Shown: one piece after another, positions 1 to 6,312 of the stretch
Layout of the letters: every line of letters begins with the position of its first letter
How positions within the stretch are numbered: the first letter of the stretch is position 1
IMG/VR virus record: IMGVR_UViG_3300042874_000085
Coordinates: 1 to 26,283 of that record
Origin: a virus
Reading direction: 5' to 3' (one strand)
Length of the DNA: 26,283 nt
Position numbers and translations under genes: made by a program
The notes under the pieces: generated by a model
What the model was told of the DNA's origin: nothing
The model's input: the letters and a program-made list of their open reading frames with translations, nothing else
Database searches by the model: none

Positions 1-84
1 AACTTCAACGGTCTCTACTACTTCTGGAGTAACTTCTACTACTTCTACTACTTCTTCAGGAGTCTCGGTCTTTTTTGGTTTCAT
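1..84 (-). CDS. acidic Val/Glu-rich protein, N-terminal part only
   Basis: An open frame begins with ATG at 84 and runs off the left edge after 28 codons. The visible peptide starts MKPKKTETPEE and continues as an acidic, repetitive tract rich in V-V-E and T-P-E units. It has a basic start followed by negative charge, with no recognisable domain. It is the last visible gene of the leftward operon, 122 nt beyond the Cys-rich small gene. No Shine-Dalgarno sequence precedes it, as elsewhere in the window; the upstream 40 nt are almost pure A/T. I do not recognise it. The repeat character could also belong to a low-complexity linker. Confidence 0.5.
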   Translation of the reverse strand, partial: MKPKKTETPEEVVEVVEVTPEVVETVEV

Positions 85-206
85 ATATAGTTTATTTAAT
101 GTTTATTTTTTAATGTTTATTGCACTATATGCTGACGCATACAGTTATCGACCTTCCTTTTTTACTCTACACCATCGGTATGATTGGTTCAATAGCTACT
201 TGTGGA

Positions 207-368
207 TTACTTTTTACACCTACAACAGACCTCTTTTGGTAAATGTTCAAAGACAGCAATGCTGTCCCGCCAATGAATCGGGCGTTTTTTATCGCCTGTG
301 TTCATTTTGATAGCCATACAGATAGGACATTGTGCCAGCATCTTGATGCCGATGATTTTTATTTTCAT
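207..368 (-). CDS. small Cys-rich (possible zinc-binding) protein, 53 aa
   Basis: The ATG at 368 lies one base after the TAA of the resolvase gene (TAA-T-ATG), the tight junction used repeatedly in this genome. The 53-residue product has CPIC at residues 14-17 and CCRC at 48-51 near the C-terminus, two paired-cysteine knuckles about 30 residues apart that could bind one zinc ion as in a small zinc ribbon. The middle is mixed polar with an IHWRD segment. It ends in CKK. No family was recognised; its place downstream of a helicase and a resolvase suggests a nucleic-acid role, which is inference. A palindrome and a T-run seen on the plus strand near 255-292 lie inside this coding region. Confidence 0.55.
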   Translation of the reverse strand: MKIKIIGIKMLAQCPICMAIKMNTGDKKRPIHWRDSIAVFEHLPKEVCCRCKK

Positions 369-369
369 A

Positions 370-747
370 TTAGATTAGAGTCCCTAATTCAATGGCGCGT
401 TCTTCTGTAAGCGATTTACGCCCACAAGTACGCCGTTCTTGATACCAAACATCAATATCTATAGCATAGGCGTTATACCCGTCTTTATTCTCTGCTGGGT
501 AGCAACAGATGCACCAAGAGGGAACTTTATCAAGAGTCATACCATCAAATTCTTTGAGTGCTCGGCCGACATCTTTTATCTTAATGTTGAGTCTTTGGTG
601 TTTTGCCTTCATCAAGTTAGTTATCTGATGGTCAGCGAACGCATCGAATGGAATCGACTTGCCTATCGTCCTCTTAACCTCCCAAGAGATAGGTGGTAGA
701 CGATTGGCGGCCATCAATTCTGCTGTTATTTTTGATTCGAGTTTCAT
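370..747 (-). CDS. Hjc-like / PD-(D/E)XK Holliday-junction resolvase-type nuclease
   Basis: The 125-residue product has a catalytic-looking E-x-K (WEVK, E23 and K25), followed by IPFDAFADHQITNL and AKH. This matches the layout of small phage Holliday-junction resolvase-like nucleases, in which the E-x-K strand is followed by an F-x-x-h-x-x-H-Q-h-x-x-L segment. The end (KSLTEERA) is also typical of that group. The expected upstream acidic residue of the PD motif is not obvious. I chose ATG at 747 because its ATGA overlaps the helicase stop TGA, implying termination-reinitiation. A GTG at 786 in the same frame is an alternative; an AGGAGG lies only about 2 nt before it but is also the helicase codons for K-E-G. 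The nuclease would cut branched DNA during recombination or before packaging, next to the helicase that could make such branches. Confidence 0.7.
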   Translation of the reverse strand: MKLESKITAELMAANRLPPISWEVKRTIGKSIPFDAFADHQITNLMKAKHQRLNIKIKDVGRALKEFDGMTLDKVPSWCICCYPAENKDGYNAYAIDIDVWYQERRTCGRKSLTEERAIELGTLI

Positions 748-2807
748 TTGTCTATTTTTATCTTGTACAAAACCATTCCATGCCACCCCTCCTTTTTACT
801 AGTACGAATGTCTGGTAGGTTCCCGTTCTTGTACAACTCGATACTTTCCGCATATCCTATCGCTTTCACATTTCCACTAAAGTCTACTATCCGAGCGTGT
901 TCTTTTTCTGGATGGATACGTAAGATACGACCAATCATCTGAGAGTAAAGTGCCAATGAGCGAGTGGGTCGTATCATCACTAAACCATCTAGGCGTGGGT
1001 GGTCAAAGCCAGTAGTGAGACACGATACATTTAATACCACTTTGATTTCTCCTTTCTTGAACTTGTCTATAATTTCTTTACGGTCTTTCTTTTTAGTTCC
1101 TGCCGATACCACGGCAGAGTTCTGTATCACTTCACTATATCTGGTTGCTTGTTCAACAGATGTGCAGAACACCAAGACGGAATGTGAAATATTAGCGAGT
1201 CGAACAATCGCATCTAAGATGTTTTCTTCATGTGGCAATATAAGAGCTTCATATTGGTCTAGTCGGAAGTCCGACTTTGACTTGTTGACGGGGATACTCT
1301 CATGTTGCAGTTTAGTGTTATCAAAATAAGTTGGTCTGTGTAGGAAACCTTGTCGTACCATTTCTTGCGTTGGGATATTAAAAATTATGCCACCATTCCA
1401 AAAGTTCTCTTTTGCTCGACCACGCATCCTAGTGATGACTTTAATTGTAGTCACTTGTTCATCAAAATACGGTGGGGCATACGTAGTGGAAAGTCGAAAC
1501 GGCGTGGCAGTTACACCCACTACTTTCTTAGGATTAATTTGATTAAGAAACCTTAAGTACATCGTATCAGACATATCACAAGCAACACTGTGACACTCAT
1601 CTATTATTACTAATGGAAAGTGTCTAAATAACTCAGGGGTGTTTACAACTGAACCGATTGTAGCTAAGGTTATTTTCTTGACTACTTTCTCACCCATTGA
1701 TGCCGAATACACACCGATGTCTTCGGTTGAACAGACCATCTCTAACTTTTCTTTGTTCTGTTCTAGAATCTCGGCTGATGGTTGCAGTACGAGTGTTGGT
1801 ACATTAAGTTGACGAACAGAATCAGCTATTACATAAGACTTGCCACTATTATGTGTTATAAACTTATTCCTTTTTCCAATACAATATGTGTATGGTGCTT
1901 CTCGCATACAGATTGAATAGTAAGGCTCTGAAATTTTGACCTCGAGTTTGCTGTAGCTATTTCGCAAAGTGTCTCCCGTGTGACTTGAGGATATCTTTTT
2001 TGAAGGATATCGTAATGCCTCTTCTTCTCCAACATCTTCCTTCCCTCCATGTTTTTGAGATAGTGTTGTCGTATCTTCTTCCTCGAAAAGTCCCCCAATT
2101 TGTAGTTCCGTGGGTGTGTTGGTATTTTTATTTTGCCTGTCTTGTGTCCAATCCAAGCATTGTATTTTACCGTACACCATTCCAAATTCTCCGCCCTGTT
2201 GTCGTTTCTCTTTCCGTTCAAATGATTTACTACTGGTAGCTTTCGTGGATTCAGTAACCAATTCTTTGCAACTATCCTGTGAACCTTTACAGTGTGTCCG
2301 TCCATCATGGTACGTAAGTAACCGTTCGCATCGTGGGCAGGTTTCATTACAGCAACTATGTTTCCCCCGTATTGCCTCGTGGTTAAGAGTCTGCCCATAT
2401 TGCTTACAAAGTAATTCGAGCTGAATCCTTTGGCTCTCTTCCATTTCTCTCCAGATAAGCTGATAGAGCGGATAGAATCCTTCTCCGTTAAAGAAAGGGT
2501 GGTCGTAGGTCGTTGTGATTGTTTCATTCTCATAAGTAAATGATAACATTGGTTTAGGATTTAGACTAGTCCTAAACATTTCATCAATTACGCCAGGAAC
2601 AGATTTTCTACTATACTCATCGTAAGAAATTACAATGTCACCACGTTTAACTTCTTGAACTAATTTATATGTACCATCCCACATCGGAATAGAAGTATTT
2701 TTTGCTAAACAACCAGTTGGCAATACTAAAACATCTCGTATTGGTATCTCGTATCTGTCTACGATAGCTTGTACTGCTTGAGATTGGTAAGGGCGAAGGG
2801 TTAACAT
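744..2807 (-). CDS. SF2 DNA helicase interrupted by an intein
   Basis: This is a 687-residue precursor. The host protein is a superfamily 2 helicase: LRPYQSQAV (Q-like motif, residues 4-12), Walker A formed by PTG (30-32) plus SGKS (321-324), motif II DECH (403-406), motif III-like TATP (433-436), and motif VI QMIGRILR (623-630). Residues 33-320 are an intein, so the spliced helicase would be about 399 residues and would regain PTGSGKS. Related SF2 proteins of phages act as UvsW/SSL2-like branch-migration or unwinding helicases. The start ATG overlaps the stop of the Mom-like gene by 7 nt, and the stop overlaps the resolvase start (ATGA). Without splicing the P-loop is split and the ATPase should be inactive. 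Confidence 0.88.
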   Translation of the reverse strand: MLTLRPYQSQAVQAIVDRYEIPIRDVLVLPTGCLAKNTSIPMWDGTYKLVQEVKRGDIVISYDEYSRKSVPGVIDEMFRTSLNPKPMLSFTYENETITTTYDHPFFNGEGFYPLYQLIWREMEESQRIQLELLCKQYGQTLNHEAIRGKHSCCNETCPRCERLLTYHDGRTHCKGSQDSCKELVTESTKATSSKSFERKEKRQQGGEFGMVYGKIQCLDWTQDRQNKNTNTPTELQIGGLFEEEDTTTLSQKHGGKEDVGEEEALRYPSKKISSSHTGDTLRNSYSKLEVKISEPYYSICMREAPYTYCIGKRNKFITHNSGKSYVIADSVRQLNVPTLVLQPSAEILEQNKEKLEMVCSTEDIGVYSASMGEKVVKKITLATIGSVVNTPELFRHFPLVIIDECHSVACDMSDTMYLRFLNQINPKKVVGVTATPFRLSTTYAPPYFDEQVTTIKVITRMRGRAKENFWNGGIIFNIPTQEMVRQGFLHRPTYFDNTKLQHESIPVNKSKSDFRLDQYEALILPHEENILDAIVRLANISHSVLVFCTSVEQATRYSEVIQNSAVVSAGTKKKDRKEIIDKFKKGEIKVVLNVSCLTTGFDHPRLDGLVMIRPTRSLALYSQMIGRILRIHPEKEHARIVDFSGNVKAIGYAESIELYKNGNLPDIRTSKKEGWHGMVLYKIKIDK
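1848..2711 (-). mobile_element. intein in the helicase Walker A motif (288 aa)
   Basis: The intein runs from Cys33 to Asn320 of the helicase precursor. Its first residues are CLAKNTSI (block A nucleophile Cys). Block B is TTYDHPFF with the T-x-x-H pattern, and the C-terminal blocks are SEPYYSI, followed by KFITHN with the penultimate His and terminal Asn; the first extein residue is Ser321. Removing it restores an intact P-loop, which fixes the boundaries. The central 150 residues in this frame show no in-frame LAGLIDADG or HNH domain; they are rich in K, E, S, T and G with a Cys cluster (CCNETCPRC). The homing endonuclease is instead encoded by an overlapping ORF in the +1 frame (1856-2533). 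All key splicing residues are visible, so it is probably active. Confidence 0.88.
1856..2533 (-). CDS. NUMOD4-HNH homing endonuclease, nested out of frame in the intein
   Basis: This 225-codon ORF is read in the +1 frame relative to the helicase. Residues 28-60 are a NUMOD4 motif (GEKWKRAKGF, then YFVSNMGRLL). Residues 84-121 are an HNH_3 core: VHRIVAKNW, VVNHLNGKRNDNRAENLEW, then CT. The C-terminal 100 residues are basic and probably contain a DNA-recognition helix (QVTRETLCEIA). All the usual catalytic positions are present (H85, N103-H104, N112/N116). ATGs at 2533 or 2527 are possible starts; both lie over the intein block B coding region, and NUMOD4 begins about 80 nt later. No ribosome-binding site is visible. 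The stop is 8 nt before the intein end. It would cut the intein-less helicase allele. How it is translated is unknown: internal initiation or a +1 frameshift are both possible. Confidence 0.8.
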   Translation of the reverse strand: MRMKQSQRPTTTLSLTEKDSIRSISLSGEKWKRAKGFSSNYFVSNMGRLLTTRQYGGNIVAVMKPAHDANGYLRTMMDGHTVKVHRIVAKNWLLNPRKLPVVNHLNGKRNDNRAENLEWCTVKYNAWIGHKTGKIKIPTHPRNYKLGDFSRKKIRQHYLKNMEGRKMLEKKRHYDILQKRYPQVTRETLCEIATANSRSKFQSLTIQSVCEKHHTHIVLEKGISL

Positions 2808-3370
2808 GCTAATTTATATTTTTTTCGCTTCACTGGTAAAATCCAAATTATTTTGGGTAATCCTGTTTCAACTGTTGCTTCTCCTTTTTTGACAGCTTCT
2901 CGTAATGCGTATGAATATGGTCTATCTATACTGAGTGAACGTGGATGATAAATTTTTTCACCCCAAATTACATACTTACTTTTACTTGTGTTGCCAGCAT
3001 TATAAAAACCAGATGCTTTATAAATGGTACCCAAGTGTCCAACCGTGGGGTCTGAATAAGAGAGGATGTTTTCATAATCAGTATTATCACGAATCCATTT
3101 TTTAATTTGTCCAATAAAATATGACTCACTATTTTGTGGTGCATCATCTATACATACCATTCTGCGTATATCAATGGCTTTAGGATATTTTTTTTGATGT
3201 CGTGGTAATCCCATAACAGAACCACCAACCATTTCACCGTCTAGGTATAAAGCAAAGCATGTTGAAATGCCACCACCCATATTTCCTTTTTTATAATGGA
3301 ATTGTTCTAGAAGGTGTCGAATATCAGCAAATCTACATTCCTTTATTTCACATCTGGTTTTATCTAGCAT
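2801..3370 (-). CDS. Mom-like GNAT-fold DNA-modification acyltransferase
   Basis: The 189-residue product resembles the Mom group of GNAT-fold proteins that modify adenine in phage DNA. It has an N-terminal HYKKG segment, GGSVMGLP, then RRMVCIDDAPQNSESYFIG (residues about 69-87), SYSDPTVGHLGTIYKASGF (about 105-123) and YNAGNTS. The R-h-x-h-x-D-x-x-x-x-N-S-x-S and GH-x-GT-h-Y-x-A-x-x-F patterns are the conserved blocks of that family as I know it. In phage Mu, Mom protects DNA from host restriction, so an anti-restriction role is inferred here. It is the second gene of the leftward operon and overlaps the HTH gene stop and the helicase start by 7 nt each. A different GNAT substrate cannot be excluded. 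Confidence 0.62.
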   Translation of the reverse strand: MLDKTRCEIKECRFADIRHLLEQFHYKKGNMGGGISTCFALYLDGEMVGGSVMGLPRHQKKYPKAIDIRRMVCIDDAPQNSESYFIGQIKKWIRDNTDYENILSYSDPTVGHLGTIYKASGFYNAGNTSKSKYVIWGEKIYHPRSLSIDRPYSYALREAVKKGEATVETGLPKIIWILPVKRKKYKLAC

Positions 3371-3654
3371 GCTAACTTAAAATTTCGTATTCCATTCAAG
3401 AATGAGCTACGTAATACTTTAATTTGATTAAGTTCTTGTTCAGAAAAGTCACTCGGATGATTTATAGAGACAAGTTCATCAAGTATTTGAATGGATCTAG
3501 TATATGTCTCTAAACTAGAGACACGCTCAGTAGTTTTCTTTAGCAAACGAGAAACCGTAGACTGATTTATTTTTAGTACCTCAGCTATCTCTGATTGTTT
3601 TATGCCTTTGCGGTGCATTTCAGTGACTATCCGCTGTATTTGGTAATTACCCAT
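3364..3654 (-). CDS. HTH transcriptional regulator, likely autoregulated
   Basis: This is a 96-residue protein. Residues 18-40 (IKQSEIAEVLKINQSTVSRLL) form a classical helix-turn-helix of the Sin-resolvase/MarR-like 'ASEIA..L.is.sTVsRlL' type; the remainder is helical and lacks a ligand or catalytic domain. I start at ATG 3654, not at an upstream ATG at 3714, because the longer version would place the first residues inside the promoter region. It is the first gene of the leftward operon. Its start lies 9 nt after the -10 box of its own promoter, and a perfect inverted repeat between the divergent promoters is the obvious candidate operator. Whether it represses one or both arms is inference. 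Confidence 0.75.
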   Translation of the reverse strand: MGNYQIQRIVTEMHRKGIKQSEIAEVLKINQSTVSRLLKKTTERVSSLETYTRSIQILDELVSINHPSDFSEQELNQIKVLRSSFLNGIRNFKLAC

Positions 3655-3663
3655 GATATACAC

Positions 3664-3702
3664 AGTATACCAATTTGCATACCAATATGCAAGTGCTATA
3701 CT
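3664..3702. promoter_or_regulatory. divergent overlapping promoters with a shared inverted-repeat operator
   Basis: A perfect inverted repeat TTGCATA-N4-TATGCAA lies at 3675-3692. Its left arm holds the plus-strand -35 (TTTGCA, 3674-3679), 17 bp before an extended -10 TGCTATACT (box 3697-3702). Its right arm, read on the minus strand, is the -35 TTGCAT (3687-3692), 17 bp before TGGTATACT (box 3664-3669). Plus-strand transcription should start at about 3709, the A of the primase ATG, giving a leaderless mRNA. Minus-strand transcription should start a few bases before 3654. A protein dimer on the repeat would cover both -35 elements; the adjacent HTH protein is the likely ligand. Confidence 0.72.
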
Positions 3703-3708
3703 ACCAGC

Positions 3709-4629
3709 ATGCAAGAAAATAGGTTATTAAACTGGCTTTCAACTCGTGGCATTTCTCCTAATGTCATCGAGCTTTTTAATATTACAGTCCATGAACATTA
3801 TGAGTTTGGCGAGTGTCTGCGTATACCTATAGAAGATACTGGATTATCCAAATACAGACGTGACCCTGCGTATGATATTAAACCTAAGTACACCTCCGAT
3901 AGAGGACTCAAAGCTACTTTATATGGTTGGAATAATGCGAAGACACACAAATCAATTTTAGTTACCGAGGGTGAGCTTGATACGCTTATCGCTTGGAGTA
4001 ATAACATCCCAGCTGTATCATCAACTGCTGGAGCTAGAACCTTTAATGAAGATTGGTTTGATTTATTAAAGGACAAAGAAATAACCCTTTGTTTTGATAA
4101 TGATGAAGCGGGAGCCGAGGGTATGGTGAGAATACTCCAAAATTTCCCTCAAGCTAAAGTGGTTCTCATTCCTAACCGACCAAATATAAAAGACTTAACT
4201 GATTACGTTAAATACGGAGGGAATATATATGAGTTATTAAAAACAGCTAAACACTATACTAGTGTGGAGCAAGTCAAGGAAGAAAGAGCTTTACGTATCA
4301 GTGTGTTTGAGTCTGTTATTTTCCACGATGAATATATTGATAAGTTTACTCCCCAAGTAATGCCTAACAGTCGCCCTGTAAAGGCTATAAATAACAGCCT
4401 AAAAGAACAGATTAAAACTTATCCTATAGATAACTTAATTACGTTCCACCGGCGAAAGGTGCATTGTATTTGGCACAGTGAAAAAACAGCTTCTCTGACT
4501 TATAACCCAAAGACAAATCGTGTCCACTGCTTCGGGTGTGGTAAGCATGGTGATGTAATAGATGTCTACCGTCAGTTGCATGGTTGTGATTTCACTACCG
4601 CCGTTAATGACTTACAAAAACTTATATGA
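3709..4629 (+). CDS. primase-like protein: Toprim domain with C-terminal CHC2 zinc finger
   Basis: This is a 306-residue protein. A Toprim domain spans about residues 80-165, with VTEGELD (catalytic E87) and CFDNDEAG (D130, D132). A CHC2-type zinc finger lies at about 247-295: C253-x2-H256, KTAS, then C274-FG-C277 followed by GKHGDVI. In DnaG and phage T7-type primases the zinc finger precedes Toprim; here it follows it. The N-terminal 75 residues resemble part of the segment that normally precedes Toprim. It would prime DNA synthesis together with the helicase encoded next, which it overlaps by ATGA. I chose ATG 3709 because a good promoter predicts the transcript to begin there; an upstream in-frame ATG at 3595 would run through the promoter region and the HTH gene. 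Confidence 0.8.
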   Translation: MQENRLLNWLSTRGISPNVIELFNITVHEHYEFGECLRIPIEDTGLSKYRRDPAYDIKPKYTSDRGLKATLYGWNNAKTHKSILVTEGELDTLIAWSNNIPAVSSTAGARTFNEDWFDLLKDKEITLCFDNDEAGAEGMVRILQNFPQAKVVLIPNRPNIKDLTDYVKYGGNIYELLKTAKHYTSVEQVKEERALRISVFESVIFHDEYIDKFTPQVMPNSRPVKAINNSLKEQIKTYPIDNLITFHRRKVHCIWHSEKTASLTYNPKTNRVHCFGCGKHGDVIDVYRQLHGCDFTTAVNDLQKLI

Positions 4630-5831
4630 CTCTCGAAGAAATAAAACAAAGAGTGCGAGAAAATTACTACATGGAGGATGACACCATTATTGATGTAGCT
4701 CTGGCTTGTATTATTGCTAATCGGTTACAACTAGGTGATCCAACATGGCTTGTTATTATTGGTGCTTCCTCGGGTGGAAAATCACAAATCTTGAGACCTT
4801 TAGCCATGACAGACCGCAAGTATATACATCCGATAGATGACATCACTGAAAACACTTTTCTCTCTGGTGGTGTAGCCAAGGGAGGTAAAGATATTTCTTT
4901 TTTGAATACGCATGTTGGTAAGGCGGGTATGTTATCCATAAGTGACTTGACTGTATTGTTTTCTCGCAACAGTGAGTCTCGTAACGCTATCCTGTCACAA
5001 TTTCGCATGCTCTATGACGGTGAAATGACTAAGCGAGTGGGTAATAAGGAGGACTCAGTACATTGGAAAGGTTATTTAGGTGTCATTGCTGGAAGCACTC
5101 CAAGTATTTATTCTCACATGGAAGATGTGGCAGACATGGGTGAACGCTTTATTTATTTCCGTATGAAGCCCTATGATGAGCGTAAAGCCACTAAGATAGC
5201 TCTCTCCCGTAAATTATTTGGTCGCAAACTAGATGAAGAATTGGCTGAGCTATACAGTGAGTATATTGTTGATGTTGTACGAAATGCTACTCCAAATAAT
5301 ATTGAGATAACGGAAGAAGAACAAAATCATATTATTGATATTGCTGTACTAGCCGAAAAGATGCGTACCGTGAATAAAATAGATAAATATACTAAGGATA
5401 TTGAACGTATACCAACGCCTGCTATGCCAATGCGTACTGCCCTACAAATAACTAACTTCGCCAAAGCACTGAAGTTAATGCGTGGTGGTAATTTGTCAAA
5501 AAGTGACATGGATATATTATATTGGCTTGGATTTTCTCTAGCTAACGAGGAGAAACGAGCTGTCATTAAGATACTTTGTGAAAGTGCTTATGGCTTATCC
5601 GCTCAAACTATTGCCGACCAAGTTGGTCTATCTACTCCAGTAATACGTTCTGTTTTACAAAATTTGGCTTCAACTAAGGTTATTGAGAGAAATGGTGACA
5701 GCAATAACCTCACTTGGCAGATAAAAGATGCTCAGATATTAAAGATATTCGAGCGTATGTTTGGAACAGTTAAAGTATACCGAGAAGACCGTAATCTCAC
5801 GGCAGAGGAAGACGAAGATGCGCCGTTTTAA
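4626..5831 (+). CDS. P-loop ATPase, probable replicative helicase or loader
   Basis: This is a 401-residue protein with a Walker A GASSGGKS at residues 46-53, a Walker B-like stretch near 103-109 (GMLSISD), a probable sensor segment GVIAGSTPSI (about 152-161) and an arginine-rich helix after it (MGERFIYFRM). The C-terminal 90 residues contain a winged-helix-like region (SAQTIADQVGLSTPVIRSVL). This domain plan is seen in phage and mobile-element helicase-like ATPases that partner with primases. It is translationally coupled to the primase gene by an ATGA overlap. Its last 35 nt are overlapped on the other strand by the HNH gene. The exact helicase superfamily cannot be fixed by eye. Confidence 0.68.
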   Translation: MTLEEIKQRVRENYYMEDDTIIDVALACIIANRLQLGDPTWLVIIGASSGGKSQILRPLAMTDRKYIHPIDDITENTFLSGGVAKGGKDISFLNTHVGKAGMLSISDLTVLFSRNSESRNAILSQFRMLYDGEMTKRVGNKEDSVHWKGYLGVIAGSTPSIYSHMEDVADMGERFIYFRMKPYDERKATKIALSRKLFGRKLDEELAELYSEYIVDVVRNATPNNIEITEEEQNHIIDIAVLAEKMRTVNKIDKYTKDIERIPTPAMPMRTALQITNFAKALKLMRGGNLSKSDMDILYWLGFSLANEEKRAVIKILCESAYGLSAQTIADQVGLSTPVIRSVLQNLASTKVIERNGDSNNLTWQIKDAQILKIFERMFGTVKVYREDRNLTAEEDEDAPF

Positions 5832-6312
5832 TGATAAAAGAAATAACTCGTGTTGGTACGCCGTACTGCACACTTAGTTCTATGATGTTTTTTTGTGGAT
5901 ATGATTTTTTAATATCGTTTTTTTGTTCTGGGGATAACCGTGATATTGAACCACGGTTTTTTTCCATTATGTTATTCATGCTTTCAGTATGAGTACCAAG
6001 CCAAAGGTGTTCAGGATTTATACAAGCTGGATTATCACAGGTGTGGCACACAAATTTAGTTCTATCGTTAATAAAACCATTTTTTAATTCAAAAGATAAT
6101 CTATGAGAACCTACCACCTTTCCTTTGAAGGAGATTCTTCCATAACCATTTTTAGACAATAGTCCAGTATAAATAAAACAACCATTTTCTGTCTTTTCAT
6201 ACCTACCTGAAAAGACAGAATTCCATGAGGGTCGTGATGCTTTTATTGCGGTACTTATCTTGCTTATTACCTCTTTTCGAGACTCATTTTTTTTCCACCA
6301 TTTCTTTTTCAT
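5797..6312 (-). CDS. free-standing HNH homing endonuclease
   Basis: This is a 171-residue HNH protein. It has a very basic N-terminus (MKKKWWKKN), a CFIYTG/GYGRISFKGK beta region, then GSHRLSFEL, VCHTCDNPACINPEHLWLG (residues 88-106) and THTESMNN, the typical HNH_3 core with a zinc-like pair of CxxC/CxN motifs. The C-terminus carries a likely DNA-recognition helix (NIIELSVQYGVPTRVISF). It is encoded against its neighbours and converges on the helicase gene with a 35-nt overlap, as expected for a homing gene inserted between modules. It has its own sigma70-like promoter. It is unrelated in detail to the nested HNH in the intein, which has a NUMOD4 domain. Confidence 0.85.
   Translation of the reverse strand: MKKKWWKKNESRKEVISKISTAIKASRPSWNSVFSGRYEKTENGCFIYTGLLSKNGYGRISFKGKVVGSHRLSFELKNGFINDRTKFVCHTCDNPACINPEHLWLGTHTESMNNIMEKNRGSISRLSPEQKNDIKKSYPQKNIIELSVQYGVPTRVISFIIKTAHLRLPLP

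Noticed and set aside
250-295. Palindrome and CGGGCGTTTTTT terminator-like element on the plus strand
   Set aside because: It lies inside the small Cys-rich gene and there is no rightward gene upstream to terminate.
113-310. 65-codon plus-strand open frame
   Set aside because: It is antisense to the Cys-rich small gene at 207-368 and its composition (aromatic, no motif) is not convincing.
748-786. GTG start at 786 for the resolvase with an AGGAGG just before it
   Set aside because: Spacing is only about 2 nt and the bases are needed for helicase codons; no other gene here uses an SD sequence. ATG 747 in an ATGA overlap was preferred.
1985-2424. Two plus-strand open frames across the intein region
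   Set aside because: They are antisense to a region already coding in two minus-strand frames; no motif is seen. Suppression of stops on the opposite strand is a side effect of the dual-coding constraint.
3595-3708. Upstream start for the primase gene at 3595
   Set aside because: It would extend through the regulatory region and the HTH gene; the promoter predicts a transcript start at 3709.
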